Below, in pieces: positions 55,216 to 64,000 of a stretch of DNA of 64,000 bases. Every line of letters starts with the position of its first letter. Position 1 is the first letter of the stretch. The notes beneath the pieces were generated by a model. The model worked only from the letters and a program-made list of their open reading frames with translations, searched no databases and was not told where the DNA came from. Origin of the DNA: Acidobacteriota bacterium (lineage in GTDB: Bacteria; Acidobacteriota; Terriglobia; Terriglobales; Acidobacteriaceae); contig JAKAFB010000006.1 of the NCBI GenBank assembly GCA_021818105.1, positions 1-64,000 on the forward strand. The letters are read 5' to 3'. The position numbers and the translations under genes were made by a program.

Positions 55216-57606
55216 ATGAAGAGATGGGCTGCGGTTGCAGGACTGGTGAGTGCGGTGGTTCTTTCAGCGGGTGTGTGCGGGGCGCAAGGCGCGGGGCACG
55301 GGCTGGAACTGGATCGCAAGGGCGAGACGATTGTGCTGGAGCCGTATGCGCCGAATATTGTGCGCGTGACGCTGAGCCTGAAGCGTGAGCCGGCCGTGGC
55401 TGCGCCGGGATATGGCTTTGTGGCGTCGCCGAATGCCCTCGGCTGGACGGCGACGCAGACAGAGCAGACGGATGTCTACCAGTCGTCGCGGATGATGGTG
55501 ACGGTGGACCGGCCGCGACCTGCAGGGCCTCCGCCGCTGAAGACGATGAGCGACATTGGCAAGTACTTTGGCGGATCGACGCCGGGCGCTCACATTGTCT
55601 TCAAGTCGCCGGACGGAAAGAAGCTGCTGGAGATGACGGGCTGGGCGCAGGCGGTGCCGAATCACAAGGATGGCACGGCGAATCTGGCGTATGACCGGCG
55701 GCCGACGGACGATGAGTTTTACACGGTGGGCGCGTGGTTTGCGTCGCCGGACGATGAGCATTATTACGGGCTGGGACAGAATCAGGAGGGATTCCTGGAC
55801 CACCGCGGGCATACGGTGCGCTGCTGGAACGATTACAACGCGCCGGCGGGACAGAGCACGTGCGTGCCGTTCCTGGTGACGAACAAGGGCTACGGGCTGG
55901 TGTGGGACAACCCGTCGAAGACGACGATTGAGCCGGGCTTCAACGAGCAAACCCGGTGGTCGAGCGATGTGGGGAGCCGGGTTTCATTCTTTGTGATTGC
56001 GGGCGCGACGGCGGATGAGATCTATGCCGGGTACAAGCTGCTGACGGGGCCGACGCCGATGTTGCCGAAGGCGGCGTATGGGTACATCCAGTGCAAGCAG
56101 CGCTACGCGAGCCAGGATGAGCTGCTTGGGGTGGCGAAGGGCTATCGCGACCGGCATTTGCCGGCGGATGTGCTGGTGGTGGACTGGTTCTACTACACGA
56201 AGATGGGGCAGATGGACTTTGACCCGCAACACTGGCCTGACCCGGCGGCGATGAACAAGCAGCTCCACGACATGGGATTTGAAACCATGATCAGCGTGTG
56301 GCCGCGGTTTGTGCCGGAGAGCCGCTACTACGGCGAGCTGCGGAAGAACGGGTGGCTGATTCACCTGGCGGACGGGACACCGATTGACGGGCTGCCATAT
56401 GACCGGGCGGGATCGGATATAGACACGACGAATCCCGAGGCGGCGTCGTGGTACTGGAAGACGATTCGCGTGAACATTCTGAGCAAGGGTTTCGATTCGC
56501 TCTGGGCGGATGAGACGGAGCCGGATTTGCCGCCGAACGGGGCGTATCTTCACGCCGGGCCGGGGACGCAGTACTTCAACATCTATCCGCTGTTGCATAC
56601 GGGGGCGTTGTACGACGGCTTTCGCAAGGACGAGCCGGGGCGTCGGGCGCTGATTCTGTCTCGCGATGCGTACCTGGGGGTGCAGCGGAACGGGACGATT
56701 GTGTGGTCGTCGGATATTGCGCCGACCTGGGATACGTTCCGGCGGCAGATCCCGACGGGGCTGGACTTTGCGGCTTCGGGAATCACGTACTGGTCGAACG
56801 ACACGGGCGGGTGGCAGTATCTGCCCGGCGTACACCATCCGGCGCATGCGCCGCTGCTGGACCCCTCGGACGCGCGGGATAATGTGGGCGGCTATGACGA
56901 CTACCCGGAGCTCTATACGCGGTGGTTTGAGTATGCGACCTTCCTGCCTATCTTCAGGACGCACGGGAGTCGACGGTACAACGAGGTGTGGTCGTATGGG
57001 AGGCAGGCGGAGCCGATTCTGGAAAAGTATCTGCGGCTGCGGTATGCGCTGATGCCATATATCTACTCGCTGGGCTATCACACGTGGATGACGGGGGCGC
57101 CTTTCCTGCGGGCGCTGCCGCTGGACTTCCCGAACGACCCGAAGGTGGCGGACCTGCGCGACGAGTACATGTTCGGGCCGGCGTTTCTGGTGGCTCCGGT
57201 GACGGAGCAGGGAGCGACGAGCCGGAAGGTGTATCTGCCTGCAGGGACGGACTGGTACAACTACTGGACGAACGAGCGCGTGAAGGGCGGGCAGACGATT
57301 ACGGTGGCGGCGCCAATCGACGCGATTCCGGTGTTTGTGCGAGCGGGGTCGATTGTGCCGTTGGGCACGCCGGTGGAAAGCACGCATGAGCACCAGATGA
57401 TTGCGAAGGTGCGGGTGTTTCCGGGGGCGGACGGGGACTTTACGCTGTTTTCAGATGACGGGACGAGCTATGGGTATGAGAAGGGGGCTGGCGCGGTGAC
57501 GAAGCTGCGCTGGGACGATGCGAAGCGGCAATTTACGCATGAAGGCGCAGCGGCATGGAGCGGGCCGGATGGCGCGATTGTGGAGGTGGTGGGGCGCGCG
57601 CGCTGA
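55216..57606 (+). CDS. Exported GH31 alpha-glycosidase
   Basis: A 796-residue secreted enzyme of glycoside hydrolase family 31 (alpha-glucosidase/alpha-xylosidase). After a signal peptide (ending VCGAQG, ~27) come the N-terminal beta domain (~30-260), the (beta/alpha)8 barrel, and C-terminal beta domains. The nucleophile is Asp432 (FDSLWADETEPDLPP) and the acid/base Asp500 (TIVWSSDIAPTWDTF). The barrel start ADVLVVDWFYYTKMGQMDFD is typical. It probably acts on alpha-glucans or xyloglucan oligosaccharides in the periplasm; the exact linkage is not known. Downstream beta-propeller lipoprotein gene is 180 bp away. Confidence 0.9.
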   Translation: MKRWAAVAGLVSAVVLSAGVCGAQGAGHGLELDRKGETIVLEPYAPNIVRVTLSLKREPAVAAPGYGFVASPNALGWTATQTEQTDVYQSSRMMVTVDRPRPAGPPPLKTMSDIGKYFGGSTPGAHIVFKSPDGKKLLEMTGWAQAVPNHKDGTANLAYDRRPTDDEFYTVGAWFASPDDEHYYGLGQNQEGFLDHRGHTVRCWNDYNAPAGQSTCVPFLVTNKGYGLVWDNPSKTTIEPGFNEQTRWSSDVGSRVSFFVIAGATADEIYAGYKLLTGPTPMLPKAAYGYIQCKQRYASQDELLGVAKGYRDRHLPADVLVVDWFYYTKMGQMDFDPQHWPDPAAMNKQLHDMGFETMISVWPRFVPESRYYGELRKNGWLIHLADGTPIDGLPYDRAGSDIDTTNPEAASWYWKTIRVNILSKGFDSLWADETEPDLPPNGAYLHAGPGTQYFNIYPLLHTGALYDGFRKDEPGRRALILSRDAYLGVQRNGTIVWSSDIAPTWDTFRRQIPTGLDFAASGITYWSNDTGGWQYLPGVHHPAHAPLLDPSDARDNVGGYDDYPELYTRWFEYATFLPIFRTHGSRRYNEVWSYGRQAEPILEKYLRLRYALMPYIYSLGYHTWMTGAPFLRALPLDFPNDPKVADLRDEYMFGPAFLVAPVTEQGATSRKVYLPAGTDWYNYWTNERVKGGQTITVAAPIDAIPVFVRAGSIVPLGTPVESTHEHQMIAKVRVFPGADGDFTLFSDDGTSYGYEKGAGAVTKLRWDDAKRQFTHEGAAAWSGPDGAIVEVVGRAR

Positions 57607-57786
57607 TGCGTGCCTGTTTGCAGACGTGGTTTGCAAGGCGCACACGCGTGGAGCTTTAGACGCGGGATGGAGTGTGCGCAGCGGGGGTGTTCCCATGGGG
57701 ATTCCTGCAGCGCCGGCGGTGTCCGATGGCATGCCGGAGAACCGGCTCGCTGATTTACAATCACGAGGTAAGCAGGACAGAACTGA

Positions 57787-59322
57787 ATGAGTCTTTTTCC
57801 CATGATTTCAGGCCAGGCGCGTCCGCGGTTGGTACAGGCGGGTGCGGCCTTTGCGGCTGTGGCCCTGATTGCCGGTTGTGGCAACAACTACAGGCCGGTT
57901 GTAACGCCCATTAACCCCAGCGGTCCGCCGGCGCAGCCGACGTCGCTGGCGGTGGTTGTGTCGTCTCCGTCGCCCACGTCGCCGGGCATTGCGACGGTGA
58001 TCGATTACTCGGGCGACACGGTGATGGCGACGGCGCCGATTGGCCCGAACCCGCAGGCGTTCTCAGTGGACGAGAGCGGCAGCACGGGCTACACGGTGAA
58101 CAGCGACGGGACTCTGACGAACTTTCCTGTTTCGACGCAGTTGCAGCAGAAGTTTGTGAACTACAGCACGCTTCCAACAACTTCCGTTCCGACGAACATT
58201 TACTCGCCGTCGGCGGGATTATGGATTCCGGACCAGGACGGGGACATTGTGGATGTGCTGACAGGCAGCCCGGCGACCTTCAAGCTGGCGGTGCCGGTGG
58301 CGCCGACACCAATCTTTACGGTGGGTCCGATGCTGATTGGCCAGCGCAACTACACGATTAGCTCGAACAGCACGAACACCGCGACCGCAAACGTGATTCC
58401 GTATGGTGTGGCCTGCAATATTTCTCCCACGACGGTGACGGAGAACGGCGAAGCGGACGCGATTGAGGTGGCGAGCTACACGGTATCCGCGCGCATCCCG
58501 GTGGGTAAGTGTCCGGTGTACGCGGTGGAGAGCCAGGACAACCAGCGGGTGTTTGTGTTGAATCGCGGAAGCGACACGATTACGGTAATCAACAGCCAGA
58601 ACAACACGCTGGACGCCTGCACTCCGTTCCTCAACCAGAACGGGCAGCTGGTGACGTGCCATCCTACTCTGCCGCTTTCGACGACGGCCGTGGCAGCAAC
58701 GGGCATTACGCCTCCGAATGGGACGGCGGGCATGCCGGCGGTGGCAGGGCCAGTGCATGCAGAGTACAATGCGGCAACGCAGCAACTGATTGTGGCGGAC
58801 TATGACGGCGGTACGATCAGCGTGATCGACGTGAGCCTGGACATCTACGGCAACGACAGCCCGACGTTTGGAACGACGTTCACGATTCCGGTGGGGAAGT
58901 ATCCGGCAAGCGTGACTGCGCTGTACGACGGGAGCCGGGCCTACACGGCAAACCAGGGAGACGAGACGGTAACCATCGTGAATCTAGGCAGCCACACGGT
59001 GGAAAAGACGCTGGCAGTGGTGGGGCATCCACGCACGGTGGTTTCAACAATGAACTCGCTTTACGGCAAGGTGTATGTCGCTTCGCCGGACAGCCCGTAC
59101 CTGACCATCATCCGCACAGATCAGGACGTGGTGGGTACTACAGTGCTGGTGCAGGGCAACATTGTGGACGTGCGGGTGAGCACACAGAATGCGAGTAGCG
59201 GCAACAGCAATATTACGAGCCGGAGACCGGGAGGTGGGCAGCCTTGCTATCTATCGCCGGATCTGATGGCGTCAACGTACGGCGCGAACTATACGCTGGC
59301 GCAATGCCAGACACTGCCGTAA
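57787..59322 (+). CDS. YncE-like beta-propeller lipoprotein
   Basis: A 511-residue lipoprotein. Signal and lipobox end at Cys35 (AAVALIAGCGNN). A Pro-rich stretch (NPSGPPAQPTSLAVVVSSPS) leads to a seven-bladed propeller of the YncE/YVTN type. Repeats such as VYAVESQDNQRVFVLNRGSD TITVINS and ALYDGSRAYTANQGDETVTI show the pattern V(F/Y)VxN(R/Q)xxD(T/E)xTVIN. Such proteins bind ligand or nucleic acids in other species; the function here is unknown. ATG 57787 fits the signal peptide. A terminator follows. Confidence 0.8.
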   Translation: MSLFPMISGQARPRLVQAGAAFAAVALIAGCGNNYRPVVTPINPSGPPAQPTSLAVVVSSPSPTSPGIATVIDYSGDTVMATAPIGPNPQAFSVDESGSTGYTVNSDGTLTNFPVSTQLQQKFVNYSTLPTTSVPTNIYSPSAGLWIPDQDGDIVDVLTGSPATFKLAVPVAPTPIFTVGPMLIGQRNYTISSNSTNTATANVIPYGVACNISPTTVTENGEADAIEVASYTVSARIPVGKCPVYAVESQDNQRVFVLNRGSDTITVINSQNNTLDACTPFLNQNGQLVTCHPTLPLSTTAVAATGITPPNGTAGMPAVAGPVHAEYNAATQQLIVADYDGGTISVIDVSLDIYGNDSPTFGTTFTIPVGKYPASVTALYDGSRAYTANQGDETVTIVNLGSHTVEKTLAVVGHPRTVVSTMNSLYGKVYVASPDSPYLTIIRTDQDVVGTTVLVQGNIVDVRVSTQNASSGNSNITSRRPGGGQPCYLSPDLMASTYGANYTLAQCQTLP

Positions 59323-59344
59323 CGAACGTCCGACTGGATGTAGA

Positions 59345-59388
59345 CAAAGGGTCATTCCTCTGGTGGGGAGTGGCCCTTTGCTTGTTAG
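59345..59388 (+). terminator. Terminator-like hairpin after the propeller gene
   Basis: caaagggtcattcc (59345-59358) pairs with ggagtggccctttg (59367-59380) along 14 bp with two G-U pairs, loop tctggtgg. It is followed by CTTGTTAG, a modest U-rich stretch. It lies in the short gap between the lipoprotein and tlyA genes. Confidence 0.65.
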
Positions 59389-59407
59389 AGCAGGAAAAGG
59401 GCGGCTG

Positions 59408-60181
59408 ATGGAGAAACCGGCGGGCAAGGGGAAAGTACGCGTGGATGTGCTGCTGGTGGAGCGCGGACTTGTGCCGAGCCGTGAGCGTGCGCAGGCGCTG
59501 ATACTGGCGGGCCGGGTGTTGGTGAGCGAACAGAAGGTGGACAAGCCGGGGGCGACGGTGGTGGCAGATGCGCCGGTGAGGTTGCTGGGCGAGGACCTGC
59601 GCTATGTGAGCCGGGGTGGCCTGAAGCTGGAAGGCGCACTGGAGCAGTGGAAGATCGACGTAGCGGGCCGGGCGTGCGTGGATGTGGGCACGTCGACGGG
59701 AGGATTCACGGACTGCCTGTTGCAACACGGCGCGGCGCACGTGACGGCGGTGGATACAGGCTTTGGGCAGATTGCGATAAAGCTGCGAAACGACCCGCGG
59801 GTGCGGTTGCTGGAGCGGACGAATGCACGGCTTCTGGAGCCGGACGAGTTGGTGGAGAAAGGCGCGCCGGAGTTGACGCTGCTGGTGATGGATGTGTCGT
59901 TTATCTCAGCGACGCTGGTACTGGGGCCGGTGCTAAGCGCGGCTCCCGCGCTGCGCGAGATGGTGATCCTGGTGAAGCCGCAGTTTGAAGCGGGGCGCGG
60001 GCATGTGGGCAAGGGAGGGATTGTGCGCGATACGGAGGCGCACAGGCAGGCGATTGAACGAGTGGCCGCGTGCGTGGAGTCACTGGGGTGGCGTGTGGTG
60101 GAGACGATCCCCTCGCCGCTCAAGGGCGCAGAGGGGAATGTGGAGTTTTTGCTGTATGCGCGGAAGGGCGAGGCGCGGTGA
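59408..60181 (+). CDS. tlyA: TlyA-family S4-domain rRNA methyltransferase
   Basis: A 257-residue protein with an N-terminal S4 RNA-binding domain (VRVDVLLVERGLVPSRERAQ, ALILAGRVLVSEQKVDKPGA; ~9-65) and an FtsJ-like methyltransferase domain (DVGTSTGGFTDCLLQHGAAH, VTAVDTGFGQIAIKLRNDP, LVMDVSFISATLVL, KPQFEAGRGHVGKGG). The group methylates 16S/23S rRNA (2'-O) in mycobacteria and may act as haemolysin in others. Start at ATG 59408 is followed by the S4 fold. The NAD kinase gene follows with a 66-bp gap on the same strand; a tlyA-nadK order is common in bacteria. Confidence 0.93.
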   Translation: MEKPAGKGKVRVDVLLVERGLVPSRERAQALILAGRVLVSEQKVDKPGATVVADAPVRLLGEDLRYVSRGGLKLEGALEQWKIDVAGRACVDVGTSTGGFTDCLLQHGAAHVTAVDTGFGQIAIKLRNDPRVRLLERTNARLLEPDELVEKGAPELTLLVMDVSFISATLVLGPVLSAAPALREMVILVKPQFEAGRGHVGKGGIVRDTEAHRQAIERVAACVESLGWRVVETIPSPLKGAEGNVEFLLYARKGEAR

Positions 60182-60247
60182 TGATATGAGGAAATGGCGG
60201 CGGTACACGGGAGCATCGGGTGCGCGCATCCGGTACACTGAGACGGC

Positions 60248-61105
60248 ATGATTCGCGTTGCGATTGTCTGCAAGCCGCAAAAGGAAGAGCTGGCCCGCAT
60301 TCTGCCGGAGCTGATTGACTGGCTGCGGAAGCGGGGTTACGAGCCGCTGCTGGATTGTGAGGGCGGGGCGTACTGCTCTGACGCGCCGATTGTGGAGCGC
60401 GCGGAGATGCCGGCGTATGGGCCAGGACTGGTGATTGTGCTGGGCGGCGACGGGACGCTGCTCTCAGTGGCGCGGATTTTTGCGTCGACGGGTACCCCCA
60501 TCCTGAGCGTCAACCTGGGCTTTCTGGGGTTCCTGACGGAGATCAGGCTGGCGGATCTTTATACAACGCTGGAGGGGTGGTGCGCGAACTGCCACTCACT
60601 GGACGCGCGCGCGATGCTGCAGGCTGGGCTGTGGCGCGATGGGGTGCTGATTTCCACGCATGAGGCGCTGAACGAAGTTGTGGTGTCAAAGGGTGACATT
60701 GCGCGCATGGGCGACTTTGCAGTGGAACTGGACGGCAAGAGCGTGGCGCGGTTCCGAGCGGATGGCGTGATTGTGTCAACGCCGACGGGATCAACGGCGT
60801 ATACGCTGGCGGCGAACGGACCTATTCTCACGCCGGATGTGGACGCAATGGTGGTGACGCCGATTTGTCCGCATCTGCTGACGCTGCGGCCGATTGTGGT
60901 GCGCGGAGATTCGGAGCTGATGGTGCGCGTGGAGGGAGTGCCGTATCACGCGCTGTTGACGGTGGATGGGCAGAAGGCCGTGGAACTGCAGGTTGGCGAT
61001 GAGGTGCACTGCCAGCGGTCCACGCACACGGTGAACCTGGTGCGGCTGAGCGAGAGCGGATTTTTTGAAGCGCTGCGCAGCAAGCTGAGCTGGGGCGAGC
61101 GGTAG
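60248..61105 (+). CDS. nadK: NAD kinase
   Basis: A 285-residue enzyme phosphorylating NAD+ to NADP+. The GGDGT motif occupies residues 66-70 (VIVLGGDGTLLSVARIF), then LGFLGFLTEI, EALNEVVVSKGD, ADGVIVSTPTGSTAYTLAA and the C-terminal beta domain (LTLRPIVVRGDSELMVRVEG). The ATG at 60248 matches the family. Downstream genes are on the other strand (convergent with the lipoprotein at 61121). Confidence 0.95.
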   Translation: MIRVAIVCKPQKEELARILPELIDWLRKRGYEPLLDCEGGAYCSDAPIVERAEMPAYGPGLVIVLGGDGTLLSVARIFASTGTPILSVNLGFLGFLTEIRLADLYTTLEGWCANCHSLDARAMLQAGLWRDGVLISTHEALNEVVVSKGDIARMGDFAVELDGKSVARFRADGVIVSTPTGSTAYTLAANGPILTPDVDAMVVTPICPHLLTLRPIVVRGDSELMVRVEGVPYHALLTVDGQKAVELQVGDEVHCQRSTHTVNLVRLSESGFFEALRSKLSWGER

Positions 61106-61120
61106 AGCCGCGCGCAAGCG

Positions 61121-61696
61121 TCAATGAACGAGTTCGCTGAGGAGCACCTTGGCCTTGAGGGCGAGGGTGTGGGCGCCGTCGATGTCTCCGGAGCCCAAGG
61201 CTGAGCGGGCTTGCTTGAGAAACTCGGTAATCTGCAGGGCGGTTTTCCGCTCTTGAGCGCTGAGGGCGCGATTGATGCTCTTGAGGCCGCGATCCGTGGA
61301 GTTGATCAGGTCCTCTGTATCCTGACGCGAGGTGGAGGAGTCGCCAGCGGAGAGATTGCCGATGGCGCTGACACCGCTTGCAGGTTGCTCTGGCGCCGCA
61401 GCTTCCTGCTGCTGTGGCGGTTCAGCGGGCTTGGCAGCGCGCTTCTTGTGATGCTCGGGTGTCTTGGTTTGCTCTTCCGACGGCTTGGCCTCAGTGGCAG
61501 GGGGTGTTGACGGCTCGGGCGTGGTCTGCGCGGGAGGCGTGGTCTGTGCTGGAGGCGGCTGGGGCGTGGTCACAGGCTTTGTGGGCAACTCGATGGGCGG
61601 CGCAGTGGGGGGATTCTGGGCCGGACGGGAACGGTGAAAGCATGCTGACAGCATGAGCGGCAGCAAACATGCCAAGGCCCTAGCAAACATCTTCAT
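61121..61696 (-). CDS. Proline-rich lipoprotein of unknown function
   Basis: A 191-residue lipoprotein with a signal and lipobox at Cys19 (CLLPLMLSACFHRS). Residues ~25-105 are rich in Pro, Thr, Gln and Glu (PAQTTPPAQTTPEPSTPPAT), a likely extended periplasmic linker, and residues ~115-190 fold as helices (STDRGLKSINRALSAQERKT, ITEFLKQARSALGSGDIDGA, TLALKAKVLLSELV) resembling a helical bundle. The ATG at 61696 overlaps the kinase stop (ATGA), so translation is coupled to the kinase. It may be a periplasmic partner or target of the regulatory system, by inference from position. No enzyme motif. Confidence 0.7.
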   Translation of the reverse strand: MKMFARALACLLPLMLSACFHRSRPAQNPPTAPPIELPTKPVTTPQPPPAQTTPPAQTTPEPSTPPATEAKPSEEQTKTPEHHKKRAAKPAEPPQQQEAAAPEQPASGVSAIGNLSAGDSSTSRQDTEDLINSTDRGLKSINRALSAQERKTALQITEFLKQARSALGSGDIDGAHTLALKAKVLLSELVH

Positions 61697-63597
61697 TCTG
61701 CAAACCCTTCCGTTCTTTCAATCCCCGCCTGCTGCGGATGCCGGCGTCCCCATTCAGTGGCGGTGAGAGGAATGCGCAACTGGAATTCCGTGCCACGTCC
61801 TAATTCTGATTGTACTTCCACACTGCCGTGGTGCATCTGAAGGATGCGGTAAGTCATGGCGAGGCCGATTCCGCTGCCCTCGCTTTTGGTGGTGAAGTAG
61901 AGGTCAAAGATCTTCTCGCGGATGTCGTCGGGGATGCCGGGGCCCTGGTCGGCGATGCGCAGGACGGCGGACTTGCGATCTTCTTCGAGGACAACACGCA
62001 GTTTGCCGCCTTCCGGCATGGCCTGTGCGCCGTTCTGGATGATGTTGATGACGGCCTGTTTGATGAGATCGGCGTCAATGTTGACGAGGAGGGGATTGGG
62101 CGGCAGGGAACTCTCCAACTGGACGTTGCGGGTGGAGAGCTCTTCAGAGGAGAGGGTGAGGACGTCGGCGATGACCTGGCGGAGGTCCTGCTCGCGGAGC
62201 TGGAGTTCGACGGGGCGGGAGAAATCGACGAGGGTCTGCACGACGCGATCGAGGCGGTGGATTTCAGCGTCGATGACTTCTAGGTGGCGGAGAGCGGGCG
62301 CATTGTCTTCGCCGAGCTTGTTTTTGAGGAGCTCGAGGTGGACGACGATGGCGTTGATGGGGTTCTTGACCTCATGGCCGACGCCGGAGGTGAGGCGGCC
62401 GATGGCGGCCATTCGGCGGGAGACTTCGAGTTCGGATTCGATTTCTTCGACGGACTCGAGGTCATGGAGTGTGACGAGGGCACCGAGGCCGTGCGGCGAA
62501 CGCTCGTCGCGGATGAAGTTGACAGAGGCCTGGATGCGGCGGCCGGACTCAGTGAACACGACTTCGTTTTCGAGATCAGAGCCGTCTTCAAAGGCTTGGG
62601 CAAGTGCGCGGCCGAGCACAGTGGCGGAATCAAAGATCTCGAGCGCATGGAGGCCAAGGATGCGGTCACGGTCAATCTGGAGGAAGCGGCGGGCGGCCTC
62701 GGAGACGAGCACGGCGCGGCCTTCGCCGGTGAAGAGCAGGATGCCGTCCTGGAGGTTGCTGAGGATCTGGTCGAGATTCTCCTTGAGCGCGGAGAAGACC
62801 TCCTCGACGTTGCGCATGCGCTGGCCGATCTTCTCGATTTTGGTGGAGACGCGCTCTGGGGTGTCCTGTGTAGGCGCGGGGTCACTATCAGAAGGCTGTT
62901 CGCCGGTAGCTAGGGTGAGGCGGTCGAGCTGGAGGCTGATCTGCTCCATGGGCTGCAAGGCGAGATTGCTGAGCAGGAAGGCAGCCAGGAGCGCCGCGCC
63001 AAAGGCAAAGCCCATAAGGGTGATGGCCTCCGCGAGCCATGGCGCGTAGAAGGCCTGGAGGAGCGTGGTGCGCGTACCAACGTGGACGCTGGCGAAGAGC
63101 TCGCCGTTGCGCTCGATGGGGAGAGCGATGTCGTAGACGCGCGGCGGGCCGAAGACCTCGCGCATGAGGCGTAGCGGGTTGGCCTTGAGGAACTGGCCGT
63201 AGTCGGGCCGGATGGGGAGCGGCTTGTCCTGGTTGTTGGGGTTGGTGCTGACCAGGGTGAGGGATTGGCTGTCACCGATATTGATGTCGTAAACGGTGAG
63301 GGAATAGCGGTTGACGGAGTCCATAACCACCTTGAGGGCGGCGCCATCGCGGATAGCGGAGGCCTCAAGTGCACGCAGCTCAGCAGGGTTGTTGGGGTCA
63401 ACCTGACGACCTTGCAGGCCGGTTTCCAGCGCCTGAATGAGAGCGAGGCGGACCTGGTTGGCGACCATCTTGTTGGTGTCATAGGACTGCTGGACCGCAG
63501 CGTGGAGCAACTGGGTTACATAGACAAGCGAGAGCGCACCGGCGATGAGAAAGACGAGGCCGGTAATAGCCAGAACGAGTTTGGTTTTCAGGCGCAT
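61693..63597 (-). CDS. Sensor histidine kinase (NtrB/AtoS-like)
   Basis: A 634-residue membrane sensor kinase. Two transmembrane helices (~7-27 and ~190-210) bound a periplasmic sensor of ~160 residues (QQSYDTNKMVANQVRLALIQ...), followed by a HAMP-like region, a PAS domain (~275-375; LSNLQDGILLFTGEGRAVLV), a HisKA domain with His408 (LTSGVGHEVKNPINAIVVHL) and HATPase_c with the N/G1/G2 boxes (QAVINIIQNGAQAMPEGGKL, RIADQGPGIPDDI, GSGIGLAMTYRIL). Its partner is the sigma-54 activator three bases upstream. It would phosphorylate that regulator; the signal is unknown. ATG at 63597 fits the first helix. Confidence 0.93.
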   Translation of the reverse strand: MRLKTKLVLAITGLVFLIAGALSLVYVTQLLHAAVQQSYDTNKMVANQVRLALIQALETGLQGRQVDPNNPAELRALEASAIRDGAALKVVMDSVNRYSLTVYDINIGDSQSLTLVSTNPNNQDKPLPIRPDYGQFLKANPLRLMREVFGPPRVYDIALPIERNGELFASVHVGTRTTLLQAFYAPWLAEAITLMGFAFGAALLAAFLLSNLALQPMEQISLQLDRLTLATGEQPSDSDPAPTQDTPERVSTKIEKIGQRMRNVEEVFSALKENLDQILSNLQDGILLFTGEGRAVLVSEAARRFLQIDRDRILGLHALEIFDSATVLGRALAQAFEDGSDLENEVVFTESGRRIQASVNFIRDERSPHGLGALVTLHDLESVEEIESELEVSRRMAAIGRLTSGVGHEVKNPINAIVVHLELLKNKLGEDNAPALRHLEVIDAEIHRLDRVVQTLVDFSRPVELQLREQDLRQVIADVLTLSSEELSTRNVQLESSLPPNPLLVNIDADLIKQAVINIIQNGAQAMPEGGKLRVVLEEDRKSAVLRIADQGPGIPDDIREKIFDLYFTTKSEGSGIGLAMTYRILQMHHGSVEVQSELGRGTEFQLRIPLTATEWGRRHPQQAGIERTEGFAE

Positions 63598-63600
63598 GTG

Positions 63601-64000
63601 TCAGGCTGGCAGGTCATCGCGGGTCTGGCTGTACTCCTTGAGCTTGTTGTGCAGAGTTTTGAGGCTGACGCCGAGAATCTCAGCTGCGCGGGTCTTGTTC
63701 TGGCCGGTGGACTCGAGAGTGTGGAGGATGAGCTGCTTTTCGGCTTCATCGACGGTGGTGCCCACGGGTATGGAGATGGAGCCGGCGTCGGCGACGGGGT
63801 GCAAGGTGGCGTGGTCCTTGCCGAAGGCCGGCGGCAGGTGGCCTGCGTCGAGAGGCGCGCCGTCCGGGCATAGGATGACAGCACGCTCGACGGTGTTGCG
63901 GAGCTCGCGGGCGTTGCCGGGCCAGCTGTAGGCCATCATGCGATCGAGGATGGACTGGCTGACGCCGGAGACGTGGCGGCCGTGCTTCTGGTTCATTTCG
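63601..64000 (-). CDS. Sigma-54-dependent response regulator (NtrC family), partial
   Basis: The last ~132 residues of an activator, continuing past the window edge, so its receiver and most of the AAA+ domain are missing here. The AAA+ end SWPGNARELRNTVERAVILC (the conserved motif near sensor II) is followed by a linker and a Fis-type HTH (EAEKQLILHTLESTGQNKTR AAEILGVSLKTLHNKLKEYS). Together these identify an NtrC-type regulator of sigma-54 promoters. It is transcribed first in the unit regulator-kinase-lipoprotein. Its 5' end lies beyond 64000. Confidence 0.93.
   Translation of the reverse strand, partial: EMNQKHGRHVSGVSQSILDRMMAYSWPGNARELRNTVERAVILCPDGAPLDAGHLPPAFGKDHATLHPVADAGSISIPVGTTVDEAEKQLILHTLESTGQNKTRAAEILGVSLKTLHNKLKEYSQTRDDLPA

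Overview
The window looks like a chromosomal segment of a high-GC Gram-negative bacterium, most likely an acidobacterium of the Terriglobia (Acidobacteriaceae-like) group. This is inferred from the gene complement: a TonB-dependent receptor with an N-terminal carboxypeptidase-regulatory-like domain, OmpA and other lipoproteins, a GlgM/GlgE glucan pair, GH78 and GH31 glycosidases, and a CusF-SCO lipoprotein. No rRNA, tRNA, IS transposase, prophage or CRISPR array was found. Nearly all of the DNA is coding, in short operons on both strands, often joined by ATGA stop/start overlaps.

Layout. 1-4.7 kb is a patchwork: the start of a GNAT acetyltransferase, an APC permease, a HigBA-type toxin-antitoxin pair, a secreted esterase and a VapBC pair. 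Copies of one short repeat stand at the joints. 4.7-12.6 kb holds nucleotide excision repair genes (uvrC and uvrA), with an OmpA lipoprotein, pyrE and a CPBP membrane protease between them. uvrC carries an in-frame array of palindromic repeats, and uvrA has a promoter overlapped by a perfect palindrome. 12.6-15.8 kb has a small membrane protein, an exported STN-like protein, a secreted protein of unknown function and a threonine aldolase. 16-19.3 kb is the GlgM-GlgE pair, which makes alpha-glucan through maltose-1-phosphate. 19.4-24.3 kb is housekeeping: Mrp ATPase, thioesterase, TPR protein, GT2 glycosyltransferase, quinone oxidoreductase and a SIRT5-type sirtuin.

24.3-32.4 kb contains a TonB receptor with a small Cys/His-rich exported protein, homoserine dehydrogenase, a small zinc-ribbon-like protein, and an alpha-L-rhamnosidase with a LacI regulator. 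32.6-36.0 kb is a phosphate operon, pstC-pstA-pstB-phoU, without pstS. It runs tail to tail into a two-gene AddAB-like helicase-nuclease module (36.0-42.3 kb). 42.4-46.7 kb carries the CusF-SCO lipoprotein, a four-helix membrane protein, an MsbA-type ABC exporter and an IclR regulator. 46.7-49.1 kb has gpsA-plsY (phospholipid precursor synthesis) and a membrane protein. A 0.46-kb gene-free stretch with a G-tract and hairpins follows.

49.6-64 kb holds a small membrane protein, a STAS protein, rarA with a SpoU-type rRNA/tRNA methyltransferase, a Sua5/YrdC enzyme, a YdcF-like protein, a DUF92 protein, a GH31 glycosidase, a beta-propeller lipoprotein, tlyA and nadK. It ends with a two-component system (sigma-54 activator and NtrB-like kinase) coupled to a proline-rich lipoprotein.

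Functional themes are DNA repair and recombination (uvrA, uvrC, addAB-like, rarA), carbohydrate use and storage, phosphate uptake, and metal or envelope functions. Starts were chosen from ribosome-binding sites and family N-termini and often differ from the longest open frame. Functions are family-level inferences from translated sequence; no database search was run.
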